DNA of 64,000 bases from Canibacter zhoujuaniae (GTDB lineage Bacteria; Actinomycetota; Actinomycetes; Actinomycetales; Microbacteriaceae): contig NZ_JAAIKA010000002.1 in the NCBI RefSeq assembly GCF_011752015.1, positions 124,001 to 188,000 of the forward strand, in the 5' to 3' direction. Of the stretch, positions 45,805 to 59,217 are shown one piece after another (within the stretch, counting starts at the first letter, position 1; every line of letters starts with the position of its first letter). Made by a program: the position numbers and the translations under genes. The notes below the pieces were generated by a model, which did not search any database, had not been told where the DNA came from, and worked only from the letters and a program-made list of their open reading frames with translations.

Positions 45805-47115
45805 ATGAGCAACGCTGCCCAGATCGATCTTGAAAGCATTTCAACTCGCGACGAATACATAACGGCATTCGCCGACTTTATTGAGGCAAGCCCCACATCT
45901 TTTCACGCCGCCGACACTGTCGCGCGCATGCTGAACCGTGCCGGGTTTGAGTGGCTCGATGAGTGCGACTCCTGGGCGCCGTTGGAGGCGGGAGCTGCCG
46001 GTTTCACAGTGCGTGACGGCTCGCTAATTGCGTGGCAGGCCGGAAGTTCAGTGACGAAGAATTCCCCATTACGTATTTTTGGGGCGCACACCGACTCACC
46101 GGGGTTCGTGGTAAAACCAACACCGGGCAGCTCTGCTGCCGGTTGGCAGCAGCTTAATGTTGAGGTTTACGGCGGCCCGCTCTTAAACTCTTGGCTTGAT
46201 CGTGATCTAGCGGTTGCCGGGCGAGTGTTTACCAGAGACGGGGAGAAACGGCTGATCCGCACCCCAGCGATTGCCAGAATTCCGCAGCTTGCTGTCCATT
46301 TGGATCGGGAGGCTAACAACGGTCTAAAACTGGATCGGCAGGAGCACACCCAGCCGGTGATCGGGCTGGGAGAGGTTGACGCTTTAACCGCGATTGCGTC
46401 TGCGGCCGGCGTGGCACCCGACGAGCTAGTGAGCTGGGATCTGCAACTCGCCGACACCCAGAAACCGCGCCGGATCGGTGCTAGCAATGAGCTGTTTGCC
46501 GCTGGTCGCATGGATAATCTATCGTCAACCTTTGCGGGTGCCTACGCGCTTGCATCCCTAGCTCAGGCTGAGCACAATGCGATAAATCTGCTTGTGCTGT
46601 TTGACCATGAAGAGGTTGGATCGCAGAGCCACTCCGGTGCAAAGGGAACGTTTTTAGAGGATATTATCGTGCGCCTGTACACCGGATTGGGTGCTACCGC
46701 TGAGGATATTTTGCGGGTTAAAGCAAACTCGTGGCACGTCTCAGCGGATGCGGGGCATGCAGTGCATCCGAACTATAGCTCAAAGCACGACCCGCACACC
46801 AGGCCGTTCGCCGGGAAGGGTGCAATGCTAAAGATTAACGCTAATAGGCGTTACGCAACCGACGGAGCTGGCGCGGCGATGTGGGTGCGAGTGTGTGACG
46901 GTGCGGGCGTGCCGCTGCAGCAGTTTGTGGCAAATAATTCTGTGCCGTGCGGCTCCACGATCGGATCGATTGCGGCGGCAAATAACGGTATCCGCACAGT
47001 TGATGTTGGCGCGCCGCTGCTGTCAATGCATTCTGCACGTGAGTTGGCGCACGTTGATGATTTGTGGGGGTTAGCGCTTGCTACTGCACAGTTTTATCGT
47101 GTGCCGCGCCTGTAG
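45805..47115 (+). CDS. apeB: M18 family (aspartyl) aminopeptidase
   Basis: 436 residues; removes acidic N-terminal residues, zinc-dependent. Metal ligands lie in FGAHTDSPGFVVKP, LFDHEEVGSQSHSGAKG and SADAGHAVHPNY, and the closing His in LLSMHSARELAH. aggag lies 12 nt before the ATG. It follows pepA 77 nt downstream across a terminator. Confidence 0.95.
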   Translation: MSNAAQIDLESISTRDEYITAFADFIEASPTSFHAADTVARMLNRAGFEWLDECDSWAPLEAGAAGFTVRDGSLIAWQAGSSVTKNSPLRIFGAHTDSPGFVVKPTPGSSAAGWQQLNVEVYGGPLLNSWLDRDLAVAGRVFTRDGEKRLIRTPAIARIPQLAVHLDREANNGLKLDRQEHTQPVIGLGEVDALTAIASAAGVAPDELVSWDLQLADTQKPRRIGASNELFAAGRMDNLSSTFAGAYALASLAQAEHNAINLLVLFDHEEVGSQSHSGAKGTFLEDIIVRLYTGLGATAEDILRVKANSWHVSADAGHAVHPNYSSKHDPHTRPFAGKGAMLKINANRRYATDGAGAAMWVRVCDGAGVPLQQFVANNSVPCGSTIGSIAAANNGIRTVDVGAPLLSMHSARELAHVDDLWGLALATAQFYRVPRL

Positions 47116-47144
47116 ATGAAAGGTTTGCGACCGGCTTTGACCGT

Positions 47145-47181
47145 CCCGCGACACGCCATGCAGTTTGGCGTGTTTACGGGA
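47145..47181 (+). terminator. Possible terminator of apeB
   Basis: cccg-cg-acacgcc pairs with ggcgtgt-tta-cggg across 9 nt (47145-47157 with 47167-47180). No clear T-run. Confidence 0.45.
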
Positions 47182-47207
47182 AATTGCCCGCTTTTTAGCA
47201 GAGTGAT

Positions 47208-47237
47208 TTGCGGGGAGCGCAGAAAGTGTCGTAAGCT
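47208..47237 (+). promoter_or_regulatory. Promoter of the tRNA cluster
   Basis: TTGCGG (47208-47213) and TAAGCT (47232-47237) are 18 bp apart, about 34 nt before tRNA-Glu. Confidence 0.4.
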
Positions 47238-47270
47238 TTAACTCGGCGAAGATGACGGTTCAACGCTTTC

Positions 47271-47346
47271 GGCCCCATCGTCTAGAGGCCTAGGACGTCG
47301 CCCTTTCACGGCGGTAACACGGGTTCGAATCCCGTTGGGGTCACCA
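47271..47346 (+). tRNA. tRNA-Glu (TTC)
   Basis: Acceptor ggcccca (47271-47277) pairs with tggggtc (47336-47342). The anticodon loop ctttcac carries TTC. The T-loop has the usual ggttcgaatcc. A CCA end is encoded (47344-47346), unlike the two tRNAs that follow. Confidence 0.96.
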
Positions 47347-47368
47347 TCTTCTCCTCATAATTTAATAC

Positions 47369-47442
47369 GGCCCTGTGGCGCAGTTGGTTAGCGCGCCGCC
47401 CTGTCACGGCGGAGGTCGCGGGTTCAAGTCCCGTCAGGGTCG
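47369..47442 (+). tRNA. tRNA-Asp (GTC)
   Basis: Acceptor ggccctg pairs with cagggtc (47435-47441). The anticodon stem ccgcc/ggcgg encloses ctgtcac with GTC. T-arm gggttcaagtccc. No complete CCA is encoded (gca follows). Confidence 0.96.
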
Positions 47443-47451
47443 CAAAGATAG

Positions 47452-47485
47452 AGAGCCCTTTTCAGATGAGAAGGGTTTCTTTATC
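47452..47485 (+). terminator. Terminator after tRNA-Asp
   Basis: agagccctt pairs with aagggtttct (one G-T pair) across ttcagatgag, followed by ttatct. Confidence 0.55.
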
Positions 47486-47514
47486 TAGAGTGACAAACTC
47501 CGGTGAGTCGCTCA

Positions 47515-47587
47515 GGCTCTGTAGCTCAGTTGGTAGAGCGTTCGACTGAAAATCGAAAGGTCACCGGATCGATGCCGGTCGGAGCCA
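47515..47587 (+). tRNA. tRNA-Phe (GAA)
   Basis: Acceptor ggctctg (47515-47521) pairs with cggagcc (47580-47586). The D-arm is gctcagttggtagagc. The anticodon loop ctgaaaa carries GAA. The T-arm pairs ccgg/ccgg. CCA is not encoded (aca follows). Confidence 0.96.
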
Positions 47588-47592
47588 CAAAC

Positions 47593-47630
47593 ACTCCCGT
47601 GCAACATCTGTCACGGGAGTTTTTGCTTTT
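47593..47630 (+). terminator. Terminator of the tRNA cluster
   Basis: actcccgtg (47593-47601) pairs perfectly with cacgggagt (47612-47620), followed by ttttgctttt. Confidence 0.9.
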
Positions 47631-47669
47631 CTGGGCTTACCAGCCACTACCACTGTTGGTGGGACTGAG

Positions 47670-47675
47670 TAACAT
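47670..47675 (+). promoter_or_regulatory. -10 box of tyrS, leaderless type
   Basis: TAACAT ends 7 nt before the ATG at 47683. An in-frame GTG at 47677 would leave no room for a start site. Confidence 0.4.
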
Positions 47676-47682
47676 AGTGAGC

Positions 47683-48990
47683 ATGACGATAAACACCTCA
47701 GCTATCTTGGCAGCGCAATCTAACGACCCATCTTTCGAGTCGATTTATGATGAGCTCGAATGGCGCGGCCTGCTGAGCGTCTCCACAGACCCTGAGGCCT
47801 TGCGCAAAGCTCTCACAGAAGAGCAGCTCACCTACTACTGTGGGTTTGATCCGACAGCCGCCAGCCTGCACCTTGGGCACCTTGTGCAGTTGCTGTTTAT
47901 GCGCCGCCTGCAGTTGGCGGGGCATAAGCCTTTGGGGCTCGTCGGCGGATCCACCGGTCTGATCGGTGATCCGCGCCCAACAGCGGAGCGCACCCTCAAC
48001 TCGCGGGAGACGGTTGCGGAGTGGGTCGATGCGCTGCGCAGTCAAATTGAACGCTTTTTGAGCTTTGAGGGTGATAACGCTGCCCGCATGGTGAACAATC
48101 TTGACTGGATGGCTGATGTTTCTGCGCTCGACTTTTTGCGTGAGACTGGGAAATACTTCCGTGTTGGGGCGATGATCAAGAAAGATGCTGTTGCTGCGCG
48201 TCTAGCTAGTGATGAGGGCATCAGCTACACCGAATTCAGTTACCAGATCTTGCAGGCGATTGATTATCTTGAGCTGCACCTGCAGTATGGGTGCACACTG
48301 CAGTCGGGTGGGCAGGATCAGTGGGGCAACCTTGTTGGTGGTGTCGATCTTGTGCGACGTGTCACCGGCAACAGCGTGCATGCTGTGGGAACGCCGCTTA
48401 TCACCAATAGCGACGGCACAAAGTTTGGGAAGAGCGAGGGCAATGCGATCTGGATCGATGCGGCGCTGTGCTCACCGTACGCTTTCTACCAGTTCTGGCT
48501 GAATCAGGCTGATGCTGATGTTGTGGATCGCTTAAAGGTTTTCACCTTCCTGACACGCGCGGAAATTGAAGACTATGCGCGACAGGTTGCAGAGGAGCCG
48601 TTTAAGCGAGCTGCGCAAAAACGGCTCGCGTTTGAGGTCACAGCCTTGGTGCACGGTGAGGCAGCGGCGCAGCATGCGGTGGACGCATCTGCGGCACTCT
48701 TTGGGTCTGGCACTTACGACGCAGTGCCAGAAGATGTTCTGGCAGAAGCGCTGTCGGGGCTGCCTGAGGTGCGAGGTGGCGGAGAGCTCACTGTTGAAGA
48801 TGCGCTTGTGCAATCCGGTTTGGTGAAATCTCTTTCTGAGGCGCGTCGTGCGATTGCGCAGGGCGGGGCGTCGGTTAACGGTGTGAAGATCACTGCAGAG
48901 GGTGAGACTGTTGCCGCCTACGCCGGGGATCGGAAGCTGGCAGTGCTCGGTCGCGGCAAGAAACAGAAGGCAGCTGTCTACCTCGACTAG
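47683..48990 (+). CDS. tyrS: Tyrosyl-tRNA synthetase
   Basis: Charges tRNA-Tyr. 435 residues from ATG 47683; the open frame continues upstream into tRNA-Phe, so the start is set by homology and the nearby -10 box. Class I motifs: HLGH (residues 63-66) in GFDPTAASLHLGHLVQL, and KFGKS (about 247-251) for KMSKS. An S4 RNA-binding domain ends the protein (from about 370: VEDALVQSGLVKSLSEARRA). No T-box leader is seen. Confidence 0.97.
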   Translation: MTINTSAILAAQSNDPSFESIYDELEWRGLLSVSTDPEALRKALTEEQLTYYCGFDPTAASLHLGHLVQLLFMRRLQLAGHKPLGLVGGSTGLIGDPRPTAERTLNSRETVAEWVDALRSQIERFLSFEGDNAARMVNNLDWMADVSALDFLRETGKYFRVGAMIKKDAVAARLASDEGISYTEFSYQILQAIDYLELHLQYGCTLQSGGQDQWGNLVGGVDLVRRVTGNSVHAVGTPLITNSDGTKFGKSEGNAIWIDAALCSPYAFYQFWLNQADADVVDRLKVFTFLTRAEIEDYARQVAEEPFKRAAQKRLAFEVTALVHGEAAAQHAVDASAALFGSGTYDAVPEDVLAEALSGLPEVRGGGELTVEDALVQSGLVKSLSEARRAIAQGGASVNGVKITAEGETVAAYAGDRKLAVLGRGKKQKAAVYLD

Positions 48991-49434
48991 GCCCAGAAAA
49001 CCGATGCGACACGCCCGGGTGTTGGTGTTGTTTGCGTGGGGCCGGTCAGGGTGCGTAGAGTAGTCATCTGTTGGCCGAACGTCAGGAAACGGAAACACGG
49101 TCAGCGTCTTGGTGGGAAACACTGTTTACACATTTTATGGCTTTTGTTTGTTGGCTTTTTGTGTTATGGTTGTTTTTCATTGTTTTGATCCTGCGGGGTT
49201 CGGAGGCTTCTTGGTTGGAGCGTGTACGGGTTCTGTTTGGTCTTTGAGAACTCAATAGTGTGCACTTGATTGTCAAATGCCAAATTTTATTTGAACCTCG
49301 TGCCAGTTTTTATGCTGGTGGGGATTCCTTATTTTTGGATGAACATTCTTGATGATTTTTTGATTGTCAGAATCGTTTGTCAGGTCAAACTCGCATTCAG
49401 TGTTGTTTTCCCGATGCTGTTTGTTTTTTTGTTT
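48991..49434 (+). promoter_or_regulatory. rrn promoter and leader region
   Basis: About 440 bp without a gene. It holds a short dyad after tyrS (acacgcccgggtgt, near 49001), an AT-rich stretch with a possible -10 TATGGT (49165-49170) and -35 TTTTGT, and the conserved actinobacterial rRNA leader block ctttgagaactcaatagtgt (49241-49260). Hairpins just before 16S (cctcgtgccag with ctggtgggg) likely serve RNA processing. Exact start sites cannot be fixed by eye. Confidence 0.5.
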
Positions 49435-50964
<1,530 letters not shown>

Positions 50965-51326
50965 AGCATTTGTCGCCGCATGTTATTCAGGCTTGTGTCT
51001 GTTTTGTGGTGGTTGCCAGTTTAAATGCCGTGTGTGTGTTTGCTGGTGGCTCATGGGTGGAACGTTTGATGATTGATTGGGATTGTTTCTGGATGCTGTT
51101 TAGTACGCTTCATTTTTTTTGTGGGGTTGGAACGGGGTGTTTGGTTTTCGGTTCTGGTTGTTGGTGCATACTATTGGGGTTCTGGGAGACCGGGGCCAGG
51201 TTTTTCTGGTTTGGGTTTCTTGCACTCCTTCTGGTGGCTGCTGGTTTGATGGTGGTTGCTGGTTGGGTGTGTGGGTACGTTGGAAACTACACAGTGGACG
51301 CGAGCATCTGCAGTGATGCAAGCTTT

Positions 51327-51364
51327 ATGGATGCTGCAATTTTTTGTTGTGGTGTTTGTTTTGT
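51327..51364 (+). repeat. 38-nt direct repeat, copy 1, in the spacer
   Basis: Begins atggatgctgcaat and ends gtttgttttgt. It matches copy 2 at 51405-51442 in 37 of 38 positions; the period is 78 nt. Confidence 0.85.
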
Positions 51365-51404
51365 TTGTGTTGTTGTGATACTTAATTTTTTTTATGGTCT
51401 AGAG

Positions 51405-51442
51405 ATGGATGCTGCAACTTTTTGTTGTGGTGTTTGTTTTGT
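51405..51442 (+). repeat. 38-nt direct repeat, copy 2, in the spacer
   Basis: Begins atggatgctgcaac; a single t/c difference from copy 1. It ends 17 nt before the 23S 5' end. Confidence 0.85.
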
Positions 51443-51458
51443 GATTTTGTTTTGTTTG

Positions 51459-54565
<3,107 letters not shown>

Positions 54566-54692
54566 AAACATTTTTTGGCTATAAGAAGTGTTGGGTTTTT
54601 GTTGTTTGCGTCTACTGTGTGGTTTCCGACGGATCCTTAAAATGTTGGTAATTTAATATTGGTTCCACTTTTTTGGGGAGTCCTGTTGAAGG

Positions 54693-54815
54693 GTTTTCCG
54701 GTGGTTATAGCGTCAGGGAAACGCCCGGTTACATTCCGAACCCGGAAGCTAAGGCTGACAGCGCTGATGGTACTGCACTCGGGAGGGTGTGGGAGAGTAG
54801 GTCACTGCCGGAATT
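54693..54815 (+). rRNA. rrf: 5S ribosomal RNA
   Basis: About 120 nt. ttccgg (54695-54700) pairs with ccggaa (54808-54813). The loop sequences acattccgaacccggaagct and gagagtaggtc are standard. A T-rich run follows. Confidence 0.95.
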
Positions 54816-54864
54816 AATTTTTTTCTTGTGGGGGTGTGTTTTCTTCTCTTACCGTTGTGGTGAG

Positions 54865-54893
54865 AGTGGGGAACATGCCCCCACTATTTTTTT
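54865..54893 (+). terminator. Terminator of the rrn operon
   Basis: agtgggg (54865-54871) pairs with ccccact (54879-54885), then atttttttatata. Confidence 0.88.
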
Positions 54894-54977
54894 ATATATA
54901 TACACACAAGAATTACGTCCACCCCGCAACCAACACAAGCAGGCAGCCGTTATCAGGTTGCTGCCATCTAGCGCAGC

Positions 54978-54983
54978 TAAACT
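54978..54983 (+). promoter_or_regulatory. -10 box of tpx, leaderless type
   Basis: TAAACT ends 6 nt before the ATG; no ribosome binding site. Confidence 0.5.
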
Positions 54984-54989
54984 TAGCGT

Positions 54990-55493
54990 ATGACTGAAAT
55001 AACACACAACGGTGACCCTGTAAATACTGTCGGCGCACTGCCAGAGGTGGGTTCTACAGCGCCGGCTTTTACTTTGGTTGATACAGACCTCGGTGAAAAA
55101 AGCCTTAGCGATTACGCCGGTAAGAGTGTTGTATTAAACATATTCCCAAGCATCGATACCGGTGTCTGTGCAACCAGTGTGCGCAAATTTAACGAGCGTG
55201 CTGCGGGCTCTGACGGCGTCGTTGTGCTGTGCATTGCAGAAGACCTGCCCTTCGCATTCGCACGTTTTTGTGGCGCAGAAGGCATCGATGGTGTTGAAAC
55301 CCTCTCATCCTTCCGAAGCGATTTTGGCAAATCATACGGGGTCACAATGCAAGACGGCGTGCTGCAGGGCCTACTCTCTCGAGCTGTTGTTGTGCTGAAC
55401 AGCGACCATGAGGTTGTGTACACAGAACAGGTGCCTGACCTTGGTCAGGAGCCAGACTATGACGCTGCGTTAGCCGCCCTGCAAGATAGTTAA
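54990..55493 (+). CDS. tpx: Thiol peroxidase
   Basis: Atypical 2-Cys peroxiredoxin that reduces peroxides with thioredoxin. 167 residues. The peroxidatic Cys60 lies in FPSIDTGVCATSVRKFN and the resolving Cys94 in FARFCGAEGID, the spacing of E. coli Tpx. It is monocistronic or joined to the next gene, 59 nt away. Confidence 0.97.
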   Translation: MTEITHNGDPVNTVGALPEVGSTAPAFTLVDTDLGEKSLSDYAGKSVVLNIFPSIDTGVCATSVRKFNERAAGSDGVVVLCIAEDLPFAFARFCGAEGIDGVETLSSFRSDFGKSYGVTMQDGVLQGLLSRAVVVLNSDHEVVYTEQVPDLGQEPDYDAALAALQDS

Positions 55494-55552
55494 TTCTTGA
55501 TTTTCTAGTTGATAGACAGCTAAGTTTCGCTACCTTTAGTAGGCTTAGGAAC

Positions 55553-56113
55553 GTGAATTTTTCAGCTGCAGAGTTAGAAGCTCGTAAGAAGTTCTTACCT
55601 TGGATTATTGTTGCAGTAATCGCGGTACTGGCGTTGCTCGCGTCCTTTTTCGTGGTTAATGCGGTTAATAACAGCGGGGGTAATTCTTCCGAGACAACAC
55701 AGTCTGATACTGCAAAATCAGAATCAGACGAGGAAAGCAGCGAGAAAAATTCTACGGCTAAACCGGCTGTGCCGAAGGTGCAGGAAGTGCCCGTGGCTGC
55801 AACCCCGCAGGCTGACCCCGGTCAAACATTCGAGCTTGATATTGCACAGCTCGGTCGCACCGTTGATATATCGAGTAAATTTGGCCGCAGTGTGCGCTAT
55901 GAAATTCCTGACGGTACTCAGGTGATTCTGCGCTCTGACCTCATTGAGTCGCTCCCAGCAACATGCGCAGAAATGCGTGCGCAGTTTGGTTTTAAAGTTG
56001 CTGCAAACGGATCTTTCGAGGTGATGAAACCGGACACTGTGTGCTCTGCTGCTCCCGAGGTTTATAACGAAATTTGGGGTTTGCTTGAGGCTGCCGTCAA
56101 GACTCAGCGCTAA
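55553..56113 (+). CDS. Membrane-anchored protein of unknown function
   Basis: 186 residues, GTG start, with TAGGCT 7 nt upstream (leaderless type). One membrane helix (WIIVAVIAVLALLASFFVVN, residues 17-36), then a Ser/Glu/Lys-rich linker to about residue 80. The outer domain (90-186) has two cysteines (ATCAEMRAQF, DTVCSAAPE). Not a family I recognise. Its TAA overlaps the stop of the convergent regulator (CTAA, 56110-56113). Confidence 0.75.
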   Translation: MNFSAAELEARKKFLPWIIVAVIAVLALLASFFVVNAVNNSGGNSSETTQSDTAKSESDEESSEKNSTAKPAVPKVQEVPVAATPQADPGQTFELDIAQLGRTVDISSKFGRSVRYEIPDGTQVILRSDLIESLPATCAEMRAQFGFKVAANGSFEVMKPDTVCSAAPEVYNEIWGLLEAAVKTQR

Positions 56114-57732
56114 ACAGAGTAATCTGCGGGCAGCTGTCGCAGTGTGCGCAGTTGCGCCCAGATCATAAAAAACTCGTCGGGATCGTCTAGCGCAAGCCCG
56201 TAGTGGTTGACAATCCGCTGCAAGCGACTGCGGACGGTGTTTTCGTGCACAGCCAAATCTCTGGCGCATGCGGCTACATTGCCGCGATTAGCGCACCAAA
56301 TCATGAGAGTGTGGGCAACGACTGGCTCCTCCTCTATCAACTCACTCAACTCTTCACGAAGCAGCTGCGGATTCATCTCGTAGACTTGCGCGATTTCTTG
56401 ATAAAGCATTATCGGGGTGAGCTGTGTCGGCGTGAGGATACGCCGCGGTGCTGGGGCAGGGTAGCGTTGATCCGCCCGAAACAGTTGATTCGCTAGCTTC
56501 GCCAAGTCGGTAACTGCGGTATCTGAGCGGCAGGTGCCGGGCAGAGCTGCGCGCACCCTATCGCCGAGCACCTTGTCGGTTATCTTTAGTAGCCGGGGGA
56601 TTAATTTCGCTCCCGAAAAACTTTCGTTGTTGGGTAGGAGGATCCAAACATAAGGCCCGTCCACCGCAGTTACAACCTCAGGCAGATATGAAGAGATCTG
56701 GTTTTGTGCGGCGGCGTGCAGCTGGGCTAGCAGGTTTGGGTTGTCTTTCGCGTCGGGGTCTAACGCAATTAGCTCGACGCCGGGATCCGGAAAGAAACCC
56801 AGCTCGGCCAGTTCGCCGCCCTGCACACCGGTGCCACTGATGAGCGTGCGTAGACGCTGCTCACGGGGGATTTGAGTTGCCTGCCGATGGTGCAGCGCGT
56901 CAATAATATAGGACGCCGCAAGAGATGCAGCGGCCTGCAGACGCTCCTCTGTTTCTGCGATGTTGTGCTTTCCTTCCTCACGTGGGTCAATGGCCCAGAT
57001 GCTGCCCAAGGGCACGTTGCCAGCGCGGATAGGGATAGCAGTGCGGGGCAGCTCAAGACCCTGCTCGCCGAAAAACAACACCGTCTGACTCTGCAGGAGC
57101 TCGCGATACTGCGGATTATTGAACGGCGACTCTGGCACTTTGCGCAGCAGAATGCCTTCCGTTCTTAAATGATCAATTGCCTGCCCGGGAACTGAAGAAT
57201 AAGCGAGAATTCGTCGCCCAAGATCTTCAATCACCACTGAGCCGCCGAAAAACGACGCAAGCTCGTTTACGAGACCAAATAACGGTTCGCGTGAACGGTC
57301 TATCGAGACGGTTGCGGTGCGCGAGTTTTCGCCGATTAGACGATTTAAGAGAGCTTCAAATGTTGACCAGGAGATGCCTGTGGCTACCTGCAGCACGGAA
57401 AAGCTGGCGTTTTTGGCCAGCGCCTGAAATTCATCTTTGCGCTCCGACGTAATTTTGATTGCGACAGCGGCGCACTTGTGTTCACGTGCATATCTGAGCA
57501 GCTCAGAAAAAGCCTGACTTGTTAGTTCCTGTGCCATGGGGGCGAGCAGCAGGGTGCCGCTAATGCGGGGAGGGGATCCGAGTGTGTCATAGAGGTCGGT
57601 CTCTGTGACCAACTGATTAGGGTCTACGGGGGTGAACGGAGAAACTAAGTCGGCGCCGAGTGTTGAGAGTATTTCTGCGATTGAGACAGAGCCGGGGGTG
57701 TTGGTCTCGGTGAGAGTGCTTGAATCATCCAT
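56110..57732 (-). CDS. PucR-family transcriptional regulator
   Basis: 540 residues. An N-terminal PucR-like purine catabolism domain (about 20-150) and a GGDEF-like/CdaR middle part precede the C-terminal helix-turn-helix: RGNVAACARDLAVHENTVRS with RLQRIVNHYG, residues about 483-512. Members control purine or amino acid use. It is divergent from lysA, 120 nt apart, and could control lysA and the importer; that is inference. ATG start with TATAAC 6 nt upstream (leaderless type). Confidence 0.9.
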   Translation of the reverse strand: MDDSSTLTETNTPGSVSIAEILSTLGADLVSPFTPVDPNQLVTETDLYDTLGSPPRISGTLLLAPMAQELTSQAFSELLRYAREHKCAAVAIKITSERKDEFQALAKNASFSVLQVATGISWSTFEALLNRLIGENSRTATVSIDRSREPLFGLVNELASFFGGSVVIEDLGRRILAYSSVPGQAIDHLRTEGILLRKVPESPFNNPQYRELLQSQTVLFFGEQGLELPRTAIPIRAGNVPLGSIWAIDPREEGKHNIAETEERLQAAASLAASYIIDALHHRQATQIPREQRLRTLISGTGVQGGELAELGFFPDPGVELIALDPDAKDNPNLLAQLHAAAQNQISSYLPEVVTAVDGPYVWILLPNNESFSGAKLIPRLLKITDKVLGDRVRAALPGTCRSDTAVTDLAKLANQLFRADQRYPAPAPRRILTPTQLTPIMLYQEIAQVYEMNPQLLREELSELIEEEPVVAHTLMIWCANRGNVAACARDLAVHENTVRSRLQRIVNHYGLALDDPDEFFMIWAQLRTLRQLPADYSV

Positions 57733-57852
57733 ATTGTAGTTATACCTTAATTTTCTCGTAAAATTTATATTATTTCTACATGAATATACGCCCCAAAAGG
57801 TAATAGAGTGTTTATAACAGTTACAGTAACGAAGCTCTGACTCGGAGGATCA
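57733..57852. promoter_or_regulatory. PucR-lysA divergent control region
   Basis: 120 bp, AT-rich. It contains TATAAC boxes on both strands (57739-57744 minus; 57813-57818 plus) and the dyad gttac-a-gtaac (57820-57830) next to the lysA-side box, a possible operator. The lysA ribosome binding site is cggagg. Confidence 0.5.
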
Positions 57853-59160
57853 ATGGCGAATAATCTCCAGCAACCTGCACCGCAAGGGACGCGCTTAGGC
57901 GAGCTGTGGGAAGTGTTTCCTGAGAATGCAGCTGCGACTGCGGACGGTGTATTAACACTCGGTGGCGTGCCTGTGACCGAACTGGTTGCAGAATACGGCA
58001 CTCCGCTGCACGTCTTTGACGATCAGGGTTTGCGGGATCAGGCGGCTCGTTTTCGGCATGGTCTACACGAGCAATGGCCGAACTCAGATGTGCTTTTCGC
58101 ATCAAAGTCACTGCCGATTGTCGCGATGTATCAGCTTGCGCATGAGGAAGGTCTAGCTATTGATATCGCCGGAGGCGGGGAGCTGCAGCTTGCGCTTGCG
58201 GCACAGGTCGATCCGGAGCGCATCTACTTCCACGGTAATGCAAAGACAGATGCCGAAATTCAAATGGCGCTAGATGCAGGTGTTGGCACAATTATTGTTG
58301 ACAACTTCGCTGAGATTGAGCGTCTTGAGCGCCTGGTTAAAAAGCCACAAAAAGTTTTGTTGCGTTTAATTCCCGGCGTTGACGCAGAAACCCACGCCTC
58401 GCAGGCGACAGGCGGCAACGATTCAAAGTTTGGGCTGCCGCTTGACCAGGCGGCAGAGGCGATTAAACGCATGCAAGCGCATGAGCTGCTCCAGTTTGAG
58501 GGTGTGCATCTGCATATTGGGTCACAGATCCTCAACACCCACCAATTTTCTGAGGCAGTACGTAAAATCAGTGGCGTCGGCACATTTAACACCTACGACA
58601 TTGGCGGCGGGCTCGGGGTGAAATACACCTATGAAGAAAAAGCGCCAAATGTTAAGGAGTATCTCGCAGCGATTACAGATGCGGCGCGTGAAGTGCTTCC
58701 AGGTGCAGCCCGTGTCTTGATAGAGCCCGGCCGTTCTCTGGTCGCGCGCGCTGGTGTCACGCTTTACTCAGTGGTCGCCGTGAAAGAGACCGGCAAAAAC
58801 TTCGTTGCAATCGACGGAGGGCTGGCAGATCAGATGGACGTGGCCCTCACCGGGCAGCGCTATGAGGCGGTTGTTGCGAACAAACTGAACGAGCCGTGGA
58901 CAAAATCAGCCGAACTCGTTGGGCGACAGTGCGAGTCAGGAGACCTGCTCGTAAGTGAAGCCGGATTCCCGGAGACCGAGGTTGGAGACATCGTGATGAT
59001 GGCCACCACCGGCGCGTACTCCTACACAATGACCAACAACTACAACGGTGCGCTGCGGCCCGCCATTGTGTTTGTAAAAGACGGAGAGCACCGACTTGTT
59101 GCTCGTCGTGAGACCTATGAAGACCTGCTCAGGCTGCATGCTCCAGCCTTGGGCGAGTAA
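57853..59160 (+). CDS. lysA: Diaminopimelate decarboxylase
   Basis: It turns meso-diaminopimelate into lysine with PLP. 435 residues. Lys85 in LFASKSLPIV binds PLP; other signatures are DIAGGGELQLAL, HIGSQI, the Gly-rich YDIGGGLGVKYTYEE, EPGRSLVARAGVTLY and YNGALRPAIV. The ATG has a strong site (ggagg) 5 nt upstream. hom and thrB, which follow lysA in many actinobacteria, are replaced by an amino acid importer. Confidence 0.96.
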   Translation: MANNLQQPAPQGTRLGELWEVFPENAAATADGVLTLGGVPVTELVAEYGTPLHVFDDQGLRDQAARFRHGLHEQWPNSDVLFASKSLPIVAMYQLAHEEGLAIDIAGGGELQLALAAQVDPERIYFHGNAKTDAEIQMALDAGVGTIIVDNFAEIERLERLVKKPQKVLLRLIPGVDAETHASQATGGNDSKFGLPLDQAAEAIKRMQAHELLQFEGVHLHIGSQILNTHQFSEAVRKISGVGTFNTYDIGGGLGVKYTYEEKAPNVKEYLAAITDAAREVLPGAARVLIEPGRSLVARAGVTLYSVVAVKETGKNFVAIDGGLADQMDVALTGQRYEAVVANKLNEPWTKSAELVGRQCESGDLLVSEAGFPETEVGDIVMMATTGAYSYTMTNNYNGALRPAIVFVKDGEHRLVARRETYEDLLRLHAPALGE

Positions 59161-59217
59161 CACGGTTTCGAAAAATCCCACCCACATAAACGCATTTCGA
59201 TAGAAAGGCCTATAGAA

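Noticed and set aside
47503-47682. Upstream extension of tyrS through tRNA-Phe
   Set aside because: The open frame reads through a clear tRNA and its terminator. The homologous start is ATG 47683.
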